NCBI GenBank assembly: GCA_964604705.1
Contig: CAZSAP010000009.1
Location: 80,791 to 144,790 of the forward strand
Source of the DNA: JAAXVQ01 sp964604705
Lineage (GTDB): Bacteria > Oederibacteriota > JAAXVQ01
DNA: 64,000 nt
Direction: 5' to 3'
A program made the position numbers and the translations under genes. Positions 52,573 to 61,942 of this stretch are shown one piece after another (the stretch's first letter is position 1; each line of letters begins with the position of its first letter). Below the pieces are notes generated by a model, which was not told the DNA's origin, made no database searches, and saw only the letters and a list, made by a program, of their open reading frames with translations.

Positions 52573-54513
52573 TCAACCTCGCGCGCGGCGCCCGTTCCAC
52601 CACCACGCCAACGCCAACCCTACACTCCCCAAGAGCACGCCCAGCCATAAGCCGTGCACACTGCGCAATCCGCTGATCCACAGCGGCGTATGCAGATGAC
52701 AAAACGAATTGATCATCGAGATCGGCCCCAACAACCCTGCCACCAAAAAGAGCCTGGGCCAGGGTGTGGACGCATATTTCGGTAAGCGACGCGCACCTAA
52801 GCCTATCAGCAACAGGGGGTACCCGATCAAAAACTCCTTAAACCGCGGACGCACTCCCAACCATGTTTCCAAGGCATCGCGCCACTGCATCTCCCAGGCC
52901 TTACCCGGAAAGGAGGTTAAGTTGCCTGTACGCAGCAAGACAATCCATGCTCCCGCGCCGGCCACCAGCAAACACCCCAAGGTGATCCACAGACGCTTGC
53001 CGGTCAACTGCCGCTCCCACCACTTGATTTTGATCAGCGACGGAAACATATACACCAAACCCAAGAGCACCGGCAATGCGAGCGAACTTTTCACACCGGT
53101 AAACACTTGCAGCCGCTGGACAAAGACCGGCTGGTACAAAAGTACAGAGATCAAGGCCGCACCGACCGTGCTCCAAAGCAAAAACAAACCAAACTCAAGG
53201 GCCACGCTCTTGAGCCATTCGCGCAGTTGCCGCGCAGCACCTGGTGCTTTCTCAAGTTGCATCAAGCCCATGAGAGGCGCTACGACCACCAACAACCAGG
53301 CCCCGGCCTTGGCCCCCCAGTGGGATGGCCCCTCAAATTGCAGGACCAAGAATCCCAGCGCCGTACCCAAAGCTACGTATCGGAAGGTGTTGGCCCGCAA
53401 GCGAATCACACGCACCTTGCCTTGCGGCTCCTCTGCCGCGGGCGACGTGACGGCAACCGCCCACCGCGCCCAATACCAAATGAAGACATAAAAGATCGCA
53501 CCCACGCCGAAAAGCAAAAACACTTGCGCCAAGGCGCCGGTGCGAATCCGCCGCTCCTTGCTTAAGGCCTGGGGCGGATAACCCGCACGTTTAAGTGCTT
53601 GCGTAAAGGTCTGGGTAAACTGCAGTTGTTCCAGAAAGGAAACCGTCTTGGGGAAATCCAAATACACCACACGCACACTGCGTTCGCGTACGGCGCGTAC
53701 CAGGCGCTGGACAAGTACCGGCGCCGGGTCGGCCGCATACGCCTCGGGCGAGAGCCGGTATGCGCGCACAATGTAGTGCCGCGTATCCCGACTGACTATG
53801 GTCGCGGCATCCGTAGGCAGGGAAAATTCCGGGATGGCCATGATCGGGGAACGCAGCCACGGGGTGACCAAGTACGAGCGGAAAAACGGCTTAACGCCCG
53901 GTCCTCCGCGCCAATCCGGTATCACGAGATTCGGACGCAGCGAGGCCAACGCGCGTGTGAATTGATCCAAGTCCTTGGTGTCGGACCAATCCCCGACCGG
54001 CAAACGCAACGCCCGGCGAAACCCTACGGGCATCGGGCCTTTGGATATATCCAAAATGTAGCGCGAAGGGTCGAGGTCATTGGGTGTGCCCGGCAAACGC
54101 ATGTCAAATAAGTATTGATTGTCCCGGATACGAATGCGCAGGTTGGAAAACCCGACTTGTCCACCTAGATAGATGGTGGCGCTGCCCGAGAGTTGGCTGT
54201 CGGCCAGCTGAACTTGCAAGCGCCCGGGCTCGGGATGCCAAGCCTGGGCCAGGTTGTACTCTATCATATCGGCCAGCGTGTATGGTTCACGCACCAGCGT
54301 AGTGGCGCCCGCGGCCAACAAACGCGCCGGGGCCACTGGATCGGAGACCGCCTGCGCCAAAAGCTGCCCCTCAGGATACGCCACTTCCACCCGGCGGTCG
54401 CTCCACTCACGGTCTGCGCGCTGCACCCCCAGGGTCAAGACCGACGCCAAGGCACACCAAAAAATTAGCGTAAGGACAAACCGCTCCAGGCGCTGCAGTT
54501 CGGGTGTGTTCAC
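52573..54513 (-). CDS. DUF5693-family multi-pass membrane protein
   Basis: 646 residues: one N-terminal membrane helix, about 300 extracytoplasmic residues, then about eight membrane helices (about 340-640). The order and the csaB neighbour match DUF5693 proteins. The function is unknown; the family is thought to act in export or anchoring of the pyruvylated polysaccharide. It overlaps mltG by 4 nt (ATGA) and runs straight into csaB. Confidence 0.78.
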   Translation of the reverse strand: MNTPELQRLERFVLTLIFWCALASVLTLGVQRADREWSDRRVEVAYPEGQLLAQAVSDPVAPARLLAAGATTLVREPYTLADMIEYNLAQAWHPEPGRLQVQLADSQLSGSATIYLGGQVGFSNLRIRIRDNQYLFDMRLPGTPNDLDPSRYILDISKGPMPVGFRRALRLPVGDWSDTKDLDQFTRALASLRPNLVIPDWRGGPGVKPFFRSYLVTPWLRSPIMAIPEFSLPTDAATIVSRDTRHYIVRAYRLSPEAYAADPAPVLVQRLVRAVRERSVRVVYLDFPKTVSFLEQLQFTQTFTQALKRAGYPPQALSKERRIRTGALAQVFLLFGVGAIFYVFIWYWARWAVAVTSPAAEEPQGKVRVIRLRANTFRYVALGTALGFLVLQFEGPSHWGAKAGAWLLVVVAPLMGLMQLEKAPGAARQLREWLKSVALEFGLFLLWSTVGAALISVLLYQPVFVQRLQVFTGVKSSLALPVLLGLVYMFPSLIKIKWWERQLTGKRLWITLGCLLVAGAGAWIVLLRTGNLTSFPGKAWEMQWRDALETWLGVRPRFKEFLIGYPLLLIGLGARRLPKYASTPWPRLFLVAGLLGPISMINSFCHLHTPLWISGLRSVHGLWLGVLLGSVGLALAWWWNGRRARG

Positions 54514-55517
54514 GGGCGGCCGCTGTTGCGGGCTTTCTTATGGGCCCACTTGGCTTTTTTATGCTCTTCGAAATCCTTGGAAAAGGTATGCACGCCGTCA
54601 CCGCTGACCACAAAAAAAAGATACTCGGTCTCCTCTGGGTGAGCGGCGGCTTGGAGGGAGGAAAAACCCGGATTGGAAATAGGGCCCGGAGGCAGTCCGG
54701 CATGCCGATAGGTGTTGTAAGGCGACTTGCTCTGCAGGTCGGCCAAGCTAACGCTTCCACCGGTCCGCCCTTCACCGTAAAGCACCGTGGCGCACGACTC
54801 CAGGCGCATACGCTTGGCCATCCGGTTGTAAAATACCGAGGCCACACGGGCGCGTTCCTGTGGAACCTTAACCTCGCGCTCAATAATCGAGGCCAGCGTG
54901 ACCCGCTGCAACGGCGTGAGTGTGCCTTCGGCCGTCAGCACATCCCCGGCCTTTTCCTTGAACCGTTTCACCATAAGCTGGGCGATCTGCCCGGCATCCA
55001 AGCCTTTGGTCAGTTCGTAGGTGTCCGGGAACAAAAAGCCCTCGAGTGAATCCGCAGGCACGCCCCACGCCCGGGCAGTTGCAGAGTTGCTCACCACATC
55101 CAGAAACGCCTGGGCGCTGGCAAATTTTTCCGCTTCGAGTTTCTCCGCAATCTGCCGGGCCGTATACCCTTCGGGCACCAGGAACTCATGCTTTATGGTT
55201 TTACCTTCCGCCAGCTGACGCACCACCTGGGGCAACGTGATGCCCGCGGGGAACGCGTACTCCCCGGCCTTCAGCGTGCGGGCATGCCCCGAGAGTACCG
55301 CATAGTAGCGAAAAACGCCGGCATTGCGCACCACCCCGGCGGCTTCCAGCCGTTGACCTATGTTGGCTGTTCCCGACTTGGGTGGAATATCCACCACATG
55401 CGCACGCCCGGCCTCGGCCCCGGTCCACATATATAAACCCAGCAACCCTGCGGCGACCAAAACACCCGCAAACGTAACCACACTAAGTAATAACTTTTTT
55501 TGTAATGACGTATTCAA
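54510..55517 (-). CDS. mltG: Endolytic peptidoglycan transglycosylase MltG
   Basis: 335 residues with a TTG start, AAGAGG about 8 nt upstream, an N-terminal membrane helix (about 10-30), a LysM-like subdomain, and the YceG catalytic domain. The catalytic glutamate is in ASIIEREVK and the motifs EGFLFPDTYEL, PYNTYRHAGLPPGPISNPG and YLFFV are intact. MltG cuts nascent glycan strands and sets their length. Confidence 0.95.
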   Translation of the reverse strand: MNTSLQKKLLLSVVTFAGVLVAAGLLGLYMWTGAEAGRAHVVDIPPKSGTANIGQRLEAAGVVRNAGVFRYYAVLSGHARTLKAGEYAFPAGITLPQVVRQLAEGKTIKHEFLVPEGYTARQIAEKLEAEKFASAQAFLDVVSNSATARAWGVPADSLEGFLFPDTYELTKGLDAGQIAQLMVKRFKEKAGDVLTAEGTLTPLQRVTLASIIEREVKVPQERARVASVFYNRMAKRMRLESCATVLYGEGRTGGSVSLADLQSKSPYNTYRHAGLPPGPISNPGFSSLQAAAHPEETEYLFFVVSGDGVHTFSKDFEEHKKAKWAHKKARNSGRP

Positions 55518-55584
55518 CGCAAAACCTCTTACACTCTTTGAATGAGATTGGCTTGAGCTAGAACCGTGGTTAGAGTACCCTCGA

Positions 55585-57477
55585 TTACTTCAAGACCACC
55601 AGTTTGGTGACTGGAAAATTTTTCTTCTTGCCGTCGTTGGTGGCAAGCACCATCCGACACAGGTAGACTCCGGGCGCAATGTCGGACACAGACCAAGGCT
55701 CCAACCGCGGGCCGGACTGGGGCACGCTGCGCGTGAAATGCGCCACCAATTGATAGGCGGAGTTGTAAATAAAGAATTCCGAACCGCCGGGTGCCGAAGA
55801 CACAAAAGCAAACGTCACATTTTTTTTGGCCGGATTCGGGAAAACAATCAGCGCATCGCTGTTTAGATCTTTGATGCCATGCCAGGTCGGTGTTATGGTC
55901 GGGGTTGGGGTAATGGTCCCGGTCATGGTGGGTGTCGGCGACACCGACACCGTCGCGGAAATAGTGGGCGTCGGCGAGATCGTGGAAGTCAGGGTAATGG
56001 TCGCAGTGGGAGGTATTGGGGTCGCTGTCTTGTATACAGATAACGCACTGTATACGTTAATACGACCAGCACCAATATAATAAGGATCGATGCCATTAGT
56101 ATTTTCACAAGTGCTCAAAATAATATTTATAATTTCAGTATTGGTTCGTGATGGAAGTTGTAGCTTTAACATTGCGGCAAGAGCGGACACTTGCGGTGCA
56201 GCAAACGAAGTCCCCTCCAAGGTGGAATACCCTCCGCTACGAGCCGTGCCGGTCACACCGTTGTCTCCATAGTAAAAACCATTGTCCTGCAACTGCCCTC
56301 CAGGTGCGGAACACTTAATCACACCCCCACTGCTAGCATTACCATATACCGTATCCCAGTCCTGGGCATTAACTGCCGTAACTGCATTCACACTTGAATA
56401 ACACGCTGGATAAACTGGTGTATACGGGGTCGGAACTGACACCGGGCCGATATTTCGCCCAGCATTTCCAGCAGCTGCGATAAGAAGGCAATGCTTAGTA
56501 TTCGCAGCATAGTCACAGGCATCTTGCCAAGCTGTAATTGATGCATCACTTTCCACACTAAGATTAATAATATCCGCACCGTTATCGGCGGCCCAGACAA
56601 TGCCATCAGCTACATCGGTAGCCGTTCCATTTGCAAGACTATCGAGAACTTTGACTGGCATGACTTTTACTTCTGATCGAAAAGCGGTCCCCATGATACC
56701 TGCGCCATTGTTGGTATTTGCTATGATCATGCCTGCCACGTGGGTACCGTGGCCATTAAGAGTCTGTCCACCGGAGTTATATATATTATCATCATTCGTA
56801 GATGTAGTGTAGTCGGCTGTAGAAATCCCTGTAATCGTACGTCCAACAAAATCAGGGTGAGACGCGTTAAGCCCTGTATCAAGTACCGCCACAATAATAT
56901 TTGAGCTTCCACTAAAGATTAATGTCCCATCTGTAAAGGCTTGATAAGCTCTATCTGCTTTTGTACGACTCGCCCACCACTGTTGCAGCGGCACATTTTG
57001 ATAAATTGGATCATTTGGTATCAAAAAAGGTGTGTACGTGTTGGAAGCACTTGCCGCTGCCGCATGTACAATAGCGTTCAGCTCAACTTTTTCTACTAAA
57101 GGATTCTTGGCAAAAACCTCCATAGCCTCTGATACGGTCATCTCTTTAGGCAACACCACCGTCTCCCACCCTAACGTGGTACGCCGACTGCGACTTTTAA
57201 AGTGCTGGTGAAACGCTTGTACAGCCTGTTCCTTAGTACGTATGGTTGAAGAAGCATGGACCTGACTTTGAAATGCTTCGCGATCCATAAACCGAATATC
57301 ACTTTTAAATTTAACCACAACCTCGTTGGACACATATTTTTGTCCAGTAGCGAGTACATCCTCGGGGATAATAATACCTGGACGTTTGTGCGGTGCTTTC
57401 TCTGCCCAAGCTATGGAGGAAACACTGCCCAGCAATAAAATCATGCCTATAACTTGGAAACTTCGATAGTTCCTCAT
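55585..57477 (-). CDS. Secreted subtilisin-like serine protease with Pro/Thr linker and C-terminal sorting-like domain
   Basis: About 630 residues: signal peptide, an inhibitor-type propeptide (about 45-140), and an S8 catalytic domain with aspartate in AVLDTGLN, histidine in NGHGTHVAGM and serine in EGTSFAAPQ. A Thr/Pro/Ser-rich linker follows (TPTPTITPT type, about 490-545). The C-terminal about 85 residues (IVFPNPAKKNVTF, GVYLCRMVL, TKLVVLK) resemble type-A T9SS sorting or FlgD-like Ig domains. It should be active at the cell surface. I start at 57477 behind AGAGG. It has a promoter at 57508-57537. Confidence 0.9.
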   Translation of the reverse strand: MRNYRSFQVIGMILLLGSVSSIAWAEKAPHKRPGIIIPEDVLATGQKYVSNEVVVKFKSDIRFMDREAFQSQVHASSTIRTKEQAVQAFHQHFKSRSRRTTLGWETVVLPKEMTVSEAMEVFAKNPLVEKVELNAIVHAAAASASNTYTPFLIPNDPIYQNVPLQQWWASRTKADRAYQAFTDGTLIFSGSSNIIVAVLDTGLNASHPDFVGRTITGISTADYTTSTNDDNIYNSGGQTLNGHGTHVAGMIIANTNNGAGIMGTAFRSEVKVMPVKVLDSLANGTATDVADGIVWAADNGADIINLSVESDASITAWQDACDYAANTKHCLLIAAAGNAGRNIGPVSVPTPYTPVYPACYSSVNAVTAVNAQDWDTVYGNASSGGVIKCSAPGGQLQDNGFYYGDNGVTGTARSGGYSTLEGTSFAAPQVSALAAMLKLQLPSRTNTEIINIILSTCENTNGIDPYYIGAGRINVYSALSVYKTATPIPPTATITLTSTISPTPTISATVSVSPTPTMTGTITPTPTITPTWHGIKDLNSDALIVFPNPAKKNVTFAFVSSAPGGSEFFIYNSAYQLVAHFTRSVPQSGPRLEPWSVSDIAPGVYLCRMVLATNDGKKKNFPVTKLVVLK

Positions 57478-57507
57478 TTGCACCTCTTGCCCCGAATTAA
57501 TAAAATA

Positions 57508-57537
57508 AGTATATCAATTTTTTCAAAGGACTGGCAA
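57508..57537 (-). promoter_or_regulatory. Sigma-70 promoter of the subtilase gene
   Basis: On the minus strand TTGCCA (57532-57537), an 18-base spacer and TATACT (57508-57513). It gives a leader of about 25 nt before the ATG at 57477. Confidence 0.65.
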
Positions 57538-57579
57538 GAAATACAATGACGCTATGTAGTAACCACTGTAACTATAAGC

Positions 57580-60354
57580 TTATTTTATGATGGCACACTT
57601 CCCGTATGTTTCATACTTGTCGGTTTTAATATGGATAATATATATCCCACTCCCCACTGTTTGCCCAGCACCATTATGCCCGTTCCACGACACTTCATGA
57701 AACTGACCCGCACCAAACACTTGATGGTCCGCCAACGTAATGATCTTGTCTCCCACCATGTTGTAAACGGTTATGGTCACGGGTGCCTCGTACGGCTGCG
57801 ACCAGCGAACAAGTGCGCTCTCACCCCGGCTGGGGTTGACTTGGTTGCGGTAGACCTTGAAAGACCGATCCGGCGGGGGAGCAATCTGTATTGTAACCGT
57901 GGGAGTCGGCGGGATAACAGAAAGAGCTTTGAACTGATATACATACCCATTGGCATCCGCTGCATACACTTCAAATTGCCCGTCTGTATCACCGTCGCCT
58001 ATAGCCACTGCGGTCAGCGCCGTTCCCACTTTGCCTACTTCCTCGGTGGTATATGTTCCGTCCGGGCACTTTATTTTGTACAGACTGCCGTTTCCCCCGA
58101 CAGCATAAAGCTCATTTCTCCCATCGTTATCACCATCACCGATCGCAATTTTACTGGCTTGGACCGCTGCTACCACCTGTTCTTGTAATGCAGTTCCGTT
58201 CCACTTGAGTTGATGAATTTTTCCACCAAGATCACTTCCGTACAACTCATCGACTCCATCTCCAGTTAAGTCACCAACGCACAAATAAGTCATGTCCTTA
58301 TCGCCTAAAAACACATTGGTTCCACTATCACTTGGATAGTTCACTTTCGAAATACCATAACCGACACTGGCAAGATAGGCTTCGTTTTGCAGGTCGTTGT
58401 CTAGATCGCCAGACACACTACAGATAACGTTTGAACCGCCTCGGTAGTGTCGGGCATTCAACCATTCACCATCTACGCTTTCCGAGCGGCCTAAATAGAT
58501 GCCATTTGTCGAGTATAATTCAGCCAGGCCACCTCCGGCTTGAACGCCTTTCATTAGCGGACCGCTGTACGCGCAAAAACTGTTTCCCACCCAGTTGCTT
58601 CCTGACCACTTGTATTTAAAGACCCTTGGACAAGAACTTGCCCCATACACTTCCTGAGTGCCATCCATGTCGATGTCGGCCAATAACACATCCGAAAAAT
58701 AACCAACACTCTCCGCTGGCAACACGGTCATGGTCCATGCTGAGTTTTTCACGCAACGGTGAATTTGCGTATCTCCGTTGGCAATAAATATTTCCGCTTT
58801 GTTATCCCCATCAGTATCCCCTACCGCTATGCCCGCCGCTCCCTGAACCGGGTTGCCGGCTTTGCCTAAACTTTCCACTATCCATGAGACTGGTTGAATT
58901 ATTTTTGGATAAACAGAAAACACGCTTCTAAAAGTCCAACTTGAAGAATTTTTTGTCAGATATAGGTCATAAAGTCCTGGTGTCTGCGGCAAAACAAACT
59001 GCGCTGTAATCCGAGTGTCCGACAAGTTTATGCTTGAAGCATTGACAGATTCTGATCCCTTGCGTAGTTGTATCCCAGTTAGCCCGGTCATTTCTGATCC
59101 CCGAATATCCAAACTCAAAGTCTGCCCAGCAGTCCCTTTCTGTGGGATAACTTCGAGCGCAATGGGATTATTGACTTGCAGACCACCATCTCTTAAGTAC
59201 CGAGCTAGTGCGAAATCACAATCATTAACATGCCCCGACCCAATCATCCCGTTAAATCGATACCCACCCGCAACTACCTTTCCGTCAGGTTGTATCACCA
59301 GTGCCAACCCAGTGTCATAGCCTCCAAAAAAATCAGTACTGACTTTCCCACCTGTACCAAACGTTGTATCAAAATTTCCGTCTGTTAAATATCTTGTAAT
59401 CATAAAGTCATCATTATAACTTCCTACAGTGACATACTTACCGTCACTTTGCCGAACAACTGCACTCACTCCACCACCATTTGTAATTACCTTCCCGCCG
59501 ATTCCGTAAGTATTGTCCAGTGTTCCATTACTTAAATAGCGTGCCAAAGCAAAACTAGAAACGCTGTTACCCGCAGCGACTATGTTCCCGTCTGTTTGAA
59601 TAAATAGATTCGTAACCCCTCCGTTGCCGCCGAAATCCGTACTGACTTTACCCCCGCTTCCAAAAGCCGTATCCAGTGCTCCCGCGCTGGTTAACCGAAA
59701 AAGTGCAAAACTGCCACCGCTGCCACCTGCCGCAATTATTTTACTATCTGTCTGCAAGGCCAAAGTCGCAACTGCACCCGTTCCAGCAAAACTCACGCTA
59801 GTCTTTCCGGCGGTTCCAAAAGAACCATCTAAAACTCCTGTGCTTAGATACCTGGCTACAGTAAAAGTGCCAGCACTTCCTCCACCTATAAGAATTTTTC
59901 CATCTGTTTGGGCAAACACATGGACACCAACAAAATCTAAAGTCACAAATCCAGCACTTCCAAAACCAGCATCGAGACTCCCGTCGTTTGAATATCGCGC
60001 AAGGTAATATGTCGTTACTGGAGGTTTACCTACTGTTATAGATCCCACCACCACTATCTTCGCATCGGTTTGCAGGCTAATTGACGTAATATTGGCTCCT
60101 GTCGCAGTTTTAACACACCCACCTGTACCAAAACTTACATCGAGCATACCTTCGCTCGTATACCTAGCCAGTCCAAAGTTTCCATCCCCACTTCCAGCAG
60201 CAACTATTCTCCCATCTTCTTGAAGCGCTAGAGAGTTTAGTATGTCATGCCCACCAAAGTCCGTAGTTACTAGCCCGTTGTCACCAAATTTCGCTAGTAC
60301 CATGTTCGGGAACAATCCTAAAAATAAAACCACGCTGACTAGTAAACGTTTCAT
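57580..60354 (-). CDS. Large secreted protein with delta-60 and FG-GAP repeats and FlgD-like C-terminus
   Basis: About 924 residues with a signal peptide (MKRLLVSVVLFLGLF). Residues about 25-390 are some seven delta-60 repeats (pattern DTAFGSGGKVSTDFGG, ALQTDSKIIAAG, FALARYLSNG). A beta-sandwich of about 90 residues follows (KGTAGQTLSLDIRGSEMTGLTG). Residues about 490-820 are FG-GAP/VCBS-like blades with DGDNDGRNELYAV and GDTDGDNKAEIF calcium motifs. The last 90 residues form a FlgD-like Ig domain (VTITVYNMVGDKIITL, GSGIYIIHIKTD). It is probably a surface adhesin or propeller; the ligand is unknown. Base composition is more AT-rich than its neighbours. Confidence 0.85.
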   Translation of the reverse strand: MKRLLVSVVLFLGLFPNMVLAKFGDNGLVTTDFGGHDILNSLALQEDGRIVAAGSGDGNFGLARYTSEGMLDVSFGTGGCVKTATGANITSISLQTDAKIVVVGSITVGKPPVTTYYLARYSNDGSLDAGFGSAGFVTLDFVGVHVFAQTDGKILIGGGSAGTFTVARYLSTGVLDGSFGTAGKTSVSFAGTGAVATLALQTDSKIIAAGGSGGSFALFRLTSAGALDTAFGSGGKVSTDFGGNGGVTNLFIQTDGNIVAAGNSVSSFALARYLSNGTLDNTYGIGGKVITNGGGVSAVVRQSDGKYVTVGSYNDDFMITRYLTDGNFDTTFGTGGKVSTDFFGGYDTGLALVIQPDGKVVAGGYRFNGMIGSGHVNDCDFALARYLRDGGLQVNNPIALEVIPQKGTAGQTLSLDIRGSEMTGLTGIQLRKGSESVNASSINLSDTRITAQFVLPQTPGLYDLYLTKNSSSWTFRSVFSVYPKIIQPVSWIVESLGKAGNPVQGAAGIAVGDTDGDNKAEIFIANGDTQIHRCVKNSAWTMTVLPAESVGYFSDVLLADIDMDGTQEVYGASSCPRVFKYKWSGSNWVGNSFCAYSGPLMKGVQAGGGLAELYSTNGIYLGRSESVDGEWLNARHYRGGSNVICSVSGDLDNDLQNEAYLASVGYGISKVNYPSDSGTNVFLGDKDMTYLCVGDLTGDGVDELYGSDLGGKIHQLKWNGTALQEQVVAAVQASKIAIGDGDNDGRNELYAVGGNGSLYKIKCPDGTYTTEEVGKVGTALTAVAIGDGDTDGQFEVYAADANGYVYQFKALSVIPPTPTVTIQIAPPPDRSFKVYRNQVNPSRGESALVRWSQPYEAPVTITVYNMVGDKIITLADHQVFGAGQFHEVSWNGHNGAGQTVGSGIYIIHIKTDKYETYGKCAIIK

Positions 60355-60569
60355 CAAAATCACACTCTCTTTCCTGGTTTTATTTCTTCATGGGTTTCGA
60401 GGCATTACGGCTCCCGTAATTATGCCAGACAATCATTGGAACACATCTGACATTTTCAACGAACCACAAAATATTTTCCGACATTCTATTAAGTACTTCG
60501 AAACTAAAAACCAACACGCTTGTCTTATAGTGTTCGCTTTCGAATCATTCGCTAAAAGGCAGGTACGCT

Positions 60570-60938
60570 GTGACTCCCACTGCTAAAACCAAGCTTTTGG
60601 TCGTTGACGACAGTCTTATGCTAATTGAGGCTTTGCAAACCGTTCTAGAATCGGATTTTATTTTGGAATTCGCAACCAGTGGGCGAGAGGCTTTGACCAA
60701 ACTGTTGGAGACTTCCTTTGACGGTGTGTTGCTAGACTATCAGTTACCGGGCCTAGATGGATTTGAAACTCTGCTTTGTATTCGAAGCCAAGAACCTAAT
60801 TTACCTGTAATCGTTATGTCCGGCTACGATGTCGAACGTATTGCCTTTCGCTACGGCGCCAATGCTTTTCTCCCCAAACCGTTTTCTACTGAAACCTTAA
60901 AAGAACACCTAACTACTTATGTTCAACCTAGGGCCTAG
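60570..60938 (+). CDS. Stand-alone response-regulator receiver domain
   Basis: 122 residues, a single CheY-like receiver with no output domain. Acidic pocket VVDDS, phospho-aspartate in LLDYQLPGLDG, conserved serine in VMSGYD, and lysine in LPKPFS are all present, so it should be phosphorylated. GTG start; AAGGCAGG precedes it by a few bases. No kinase is adjacent; the hybrid and 7TM kinases in this window are possible but unproven partners. Confidence 0.88.
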   Translation: MTPTAKTKLLVVDDSLMLIEALQTVLESDFILEFATSGREALTKLLETSFDGVLLDYQLPGLDGFETLLCIRSQEPNLPVIVMSGYDVERIAFRYGANAFLPKPFSTETLKEHLTTYVQPRA

Positions 60939-60957
60939 CACTGCTGCACATTGCAAT

Positions 60958-61035
60958 TGTCATGTCGTGTGAAGCAGGAGTCCTTTTCGCGAGCCTCACT
61001 CAGATTTCTCGTCGCTAAATCTCCTCGAAATGACA
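60958..61035. repeat. Intergenic inverted repeat of the TGTCAT..ATGACA type
   Basis: TGTCATGTCG and CGAAATGACA end a 78-bp element with inner hairpin AGATTT-CTCGTCGCT-AAATCT. Elements with TCGAAATGACA ends are widely scattered in bacterial genomes and look like small non-autonomous repeats. No gene is seen between 60939 and 61080. Confidence 0.55.
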
Positions 61036-61080
61036 GCACGCCTTAAACGCAGCTATGGTGTTAGCACGCCCGCTTTTGTA

Positions 61081-61110
61081 TTTACAAACCCGGGGTCCCA
61101 CCTATATAAT
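61081..61110 (+). promoter_or_regulatory. Sigma-70 promoter for the DUF4870-like gene
   Basis: TTTACA (61081-61086), an 18-base spacer and perfect TATAAT (61105-61110). It gives a leader of about 35 nt. Confidence 0.75.
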
Positions 61111-61151
61111 TGGCCGTTTTCAAAATTCGCTCTCTCGGGGGGAATACCATC

Positions 61152-61505
61152 ATGTCCAGCGCCCGTCTTTCTGATCAAGACTTAGGCACCACTGTCTCCG
61201 GGTTGGAACCGGCCGTGGCCGGAGCCCTCTCGTACTTGTTGGGATTTATCTCCGGGATCCTCTTTTTCATTGTGGAAAAAAACAACGTCTATGTGCGCTT
61301 TCATGCCTTGCAGTCCATTATCCTTTTCGGCGGCTTGTTCGTGGTCATGGCCGTCTTTGGCATCATTCCGATTCTTGGCTTCTTGGTAAACTTCCTCTTG
61401 GGCATTAGCGGGTTTGTCATTTGGCTGTTTCTTATGGTGAAGGCTGCGCAAGGTGTGGTCTTTAAGTTGCCGATCATCGGGGACATTGCCGAACGCAACG
61501 CGTAA
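61152..61505 (+). CDS. DUF4870-like small membrane protein
   Basis: About 117 residues with three or four hydrophobic helices: LEPAVAGALSYLLGFISGILFF, then IEKNNVYVRFHALQS-like VEKNNVYVRFHALQS, a family hallmark, then two helices. The function is unknown; the family belongs to the Tic20-like membrane proteins. The ATG at 61152 has GGGGGGAA upstream and a strong promoter. It converges on ruvX, with a small GTAAGCG/CGCTTAC palindrome over the stop codon. Confidence 0.85.
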   Translation: MSSARLSDQDLGTTVSGLEPAVAGALSYLLGFISGILFFIVEKNNVYVRFHALQSIILFGGLFVVMAVFGIIPILGFLVNFLLGISGFVIWLFLMVKAAQGVVFKLPIIGDIAERNA

Positions 61506-61513
61506 GCGAGCGC

Positions 61514-61942
61514 TTACTCCCTGCGGTTTTTCTGTTGGTCCATCCAGGTTTGTAAAATCAGACACGCGGCAATTGAGTCCACCACCGCGCGTTTCTTGGG
61601 GCCGGAGAGATTGGTTTCCAACAAGGCGCGGTTGGCGGCCATGGTGGTCAGCCGCTCGTCCACATAGTCCACTGCCAAACCGGACTTAGCCGACAGCTCC
61701 GAACCAAACGCCCGCGCCAGTTGGGCTTTCTCACCCTCGTCCCCGTTCATATGTTTGGGCAACCCGAGCACGATATGCGTCACGCCGCGCTCGCGCAATT
61801 TTTGAATCAACGGTTCAAAGGTCTTCCAGCCGCGATTGGGTATGGTCTCCCAGGGCTGGGCCATGATCCCCAGTGGGTCGGAAAGCGCCAGACCGATGCG
61901 CTTCTCACCGTGATCAATGCCCACCACCCGTCCCTCGGGCAT
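61514..61942 (-). CDS. ruvX: Putative pre-16S rRNA nuclease/Holliday junction resolvase (YqgF/RuvX)
   Basis: 142 residues with the RNase H-like fold: catalytic aspartate in VVGIDHGEKRIGLALSD, VLGLPKHMNGDEG, the acidic VDERLTT, and the last aspartate in VDSIAACLIL. It processes the 5' end of 16S rRNA and may act on Holliday junctions. The ATG at 61942 overlaps the UbiB-like stop by one base (TAATG). Confidence 0.93.
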   Translation of the reverse strand: MPEGRVVGIDHGEKRIGLALSDPLGIMAQPWETIPNRGWKTFEPLIQKLRERGVTHIVLGLPKHMNGDEGEKAQLARAFGSELSAKSGLAVDYVDERLTTMAANRALLETNLSGPKKRAVVDSIAACLILQTWMDQQKNRRE

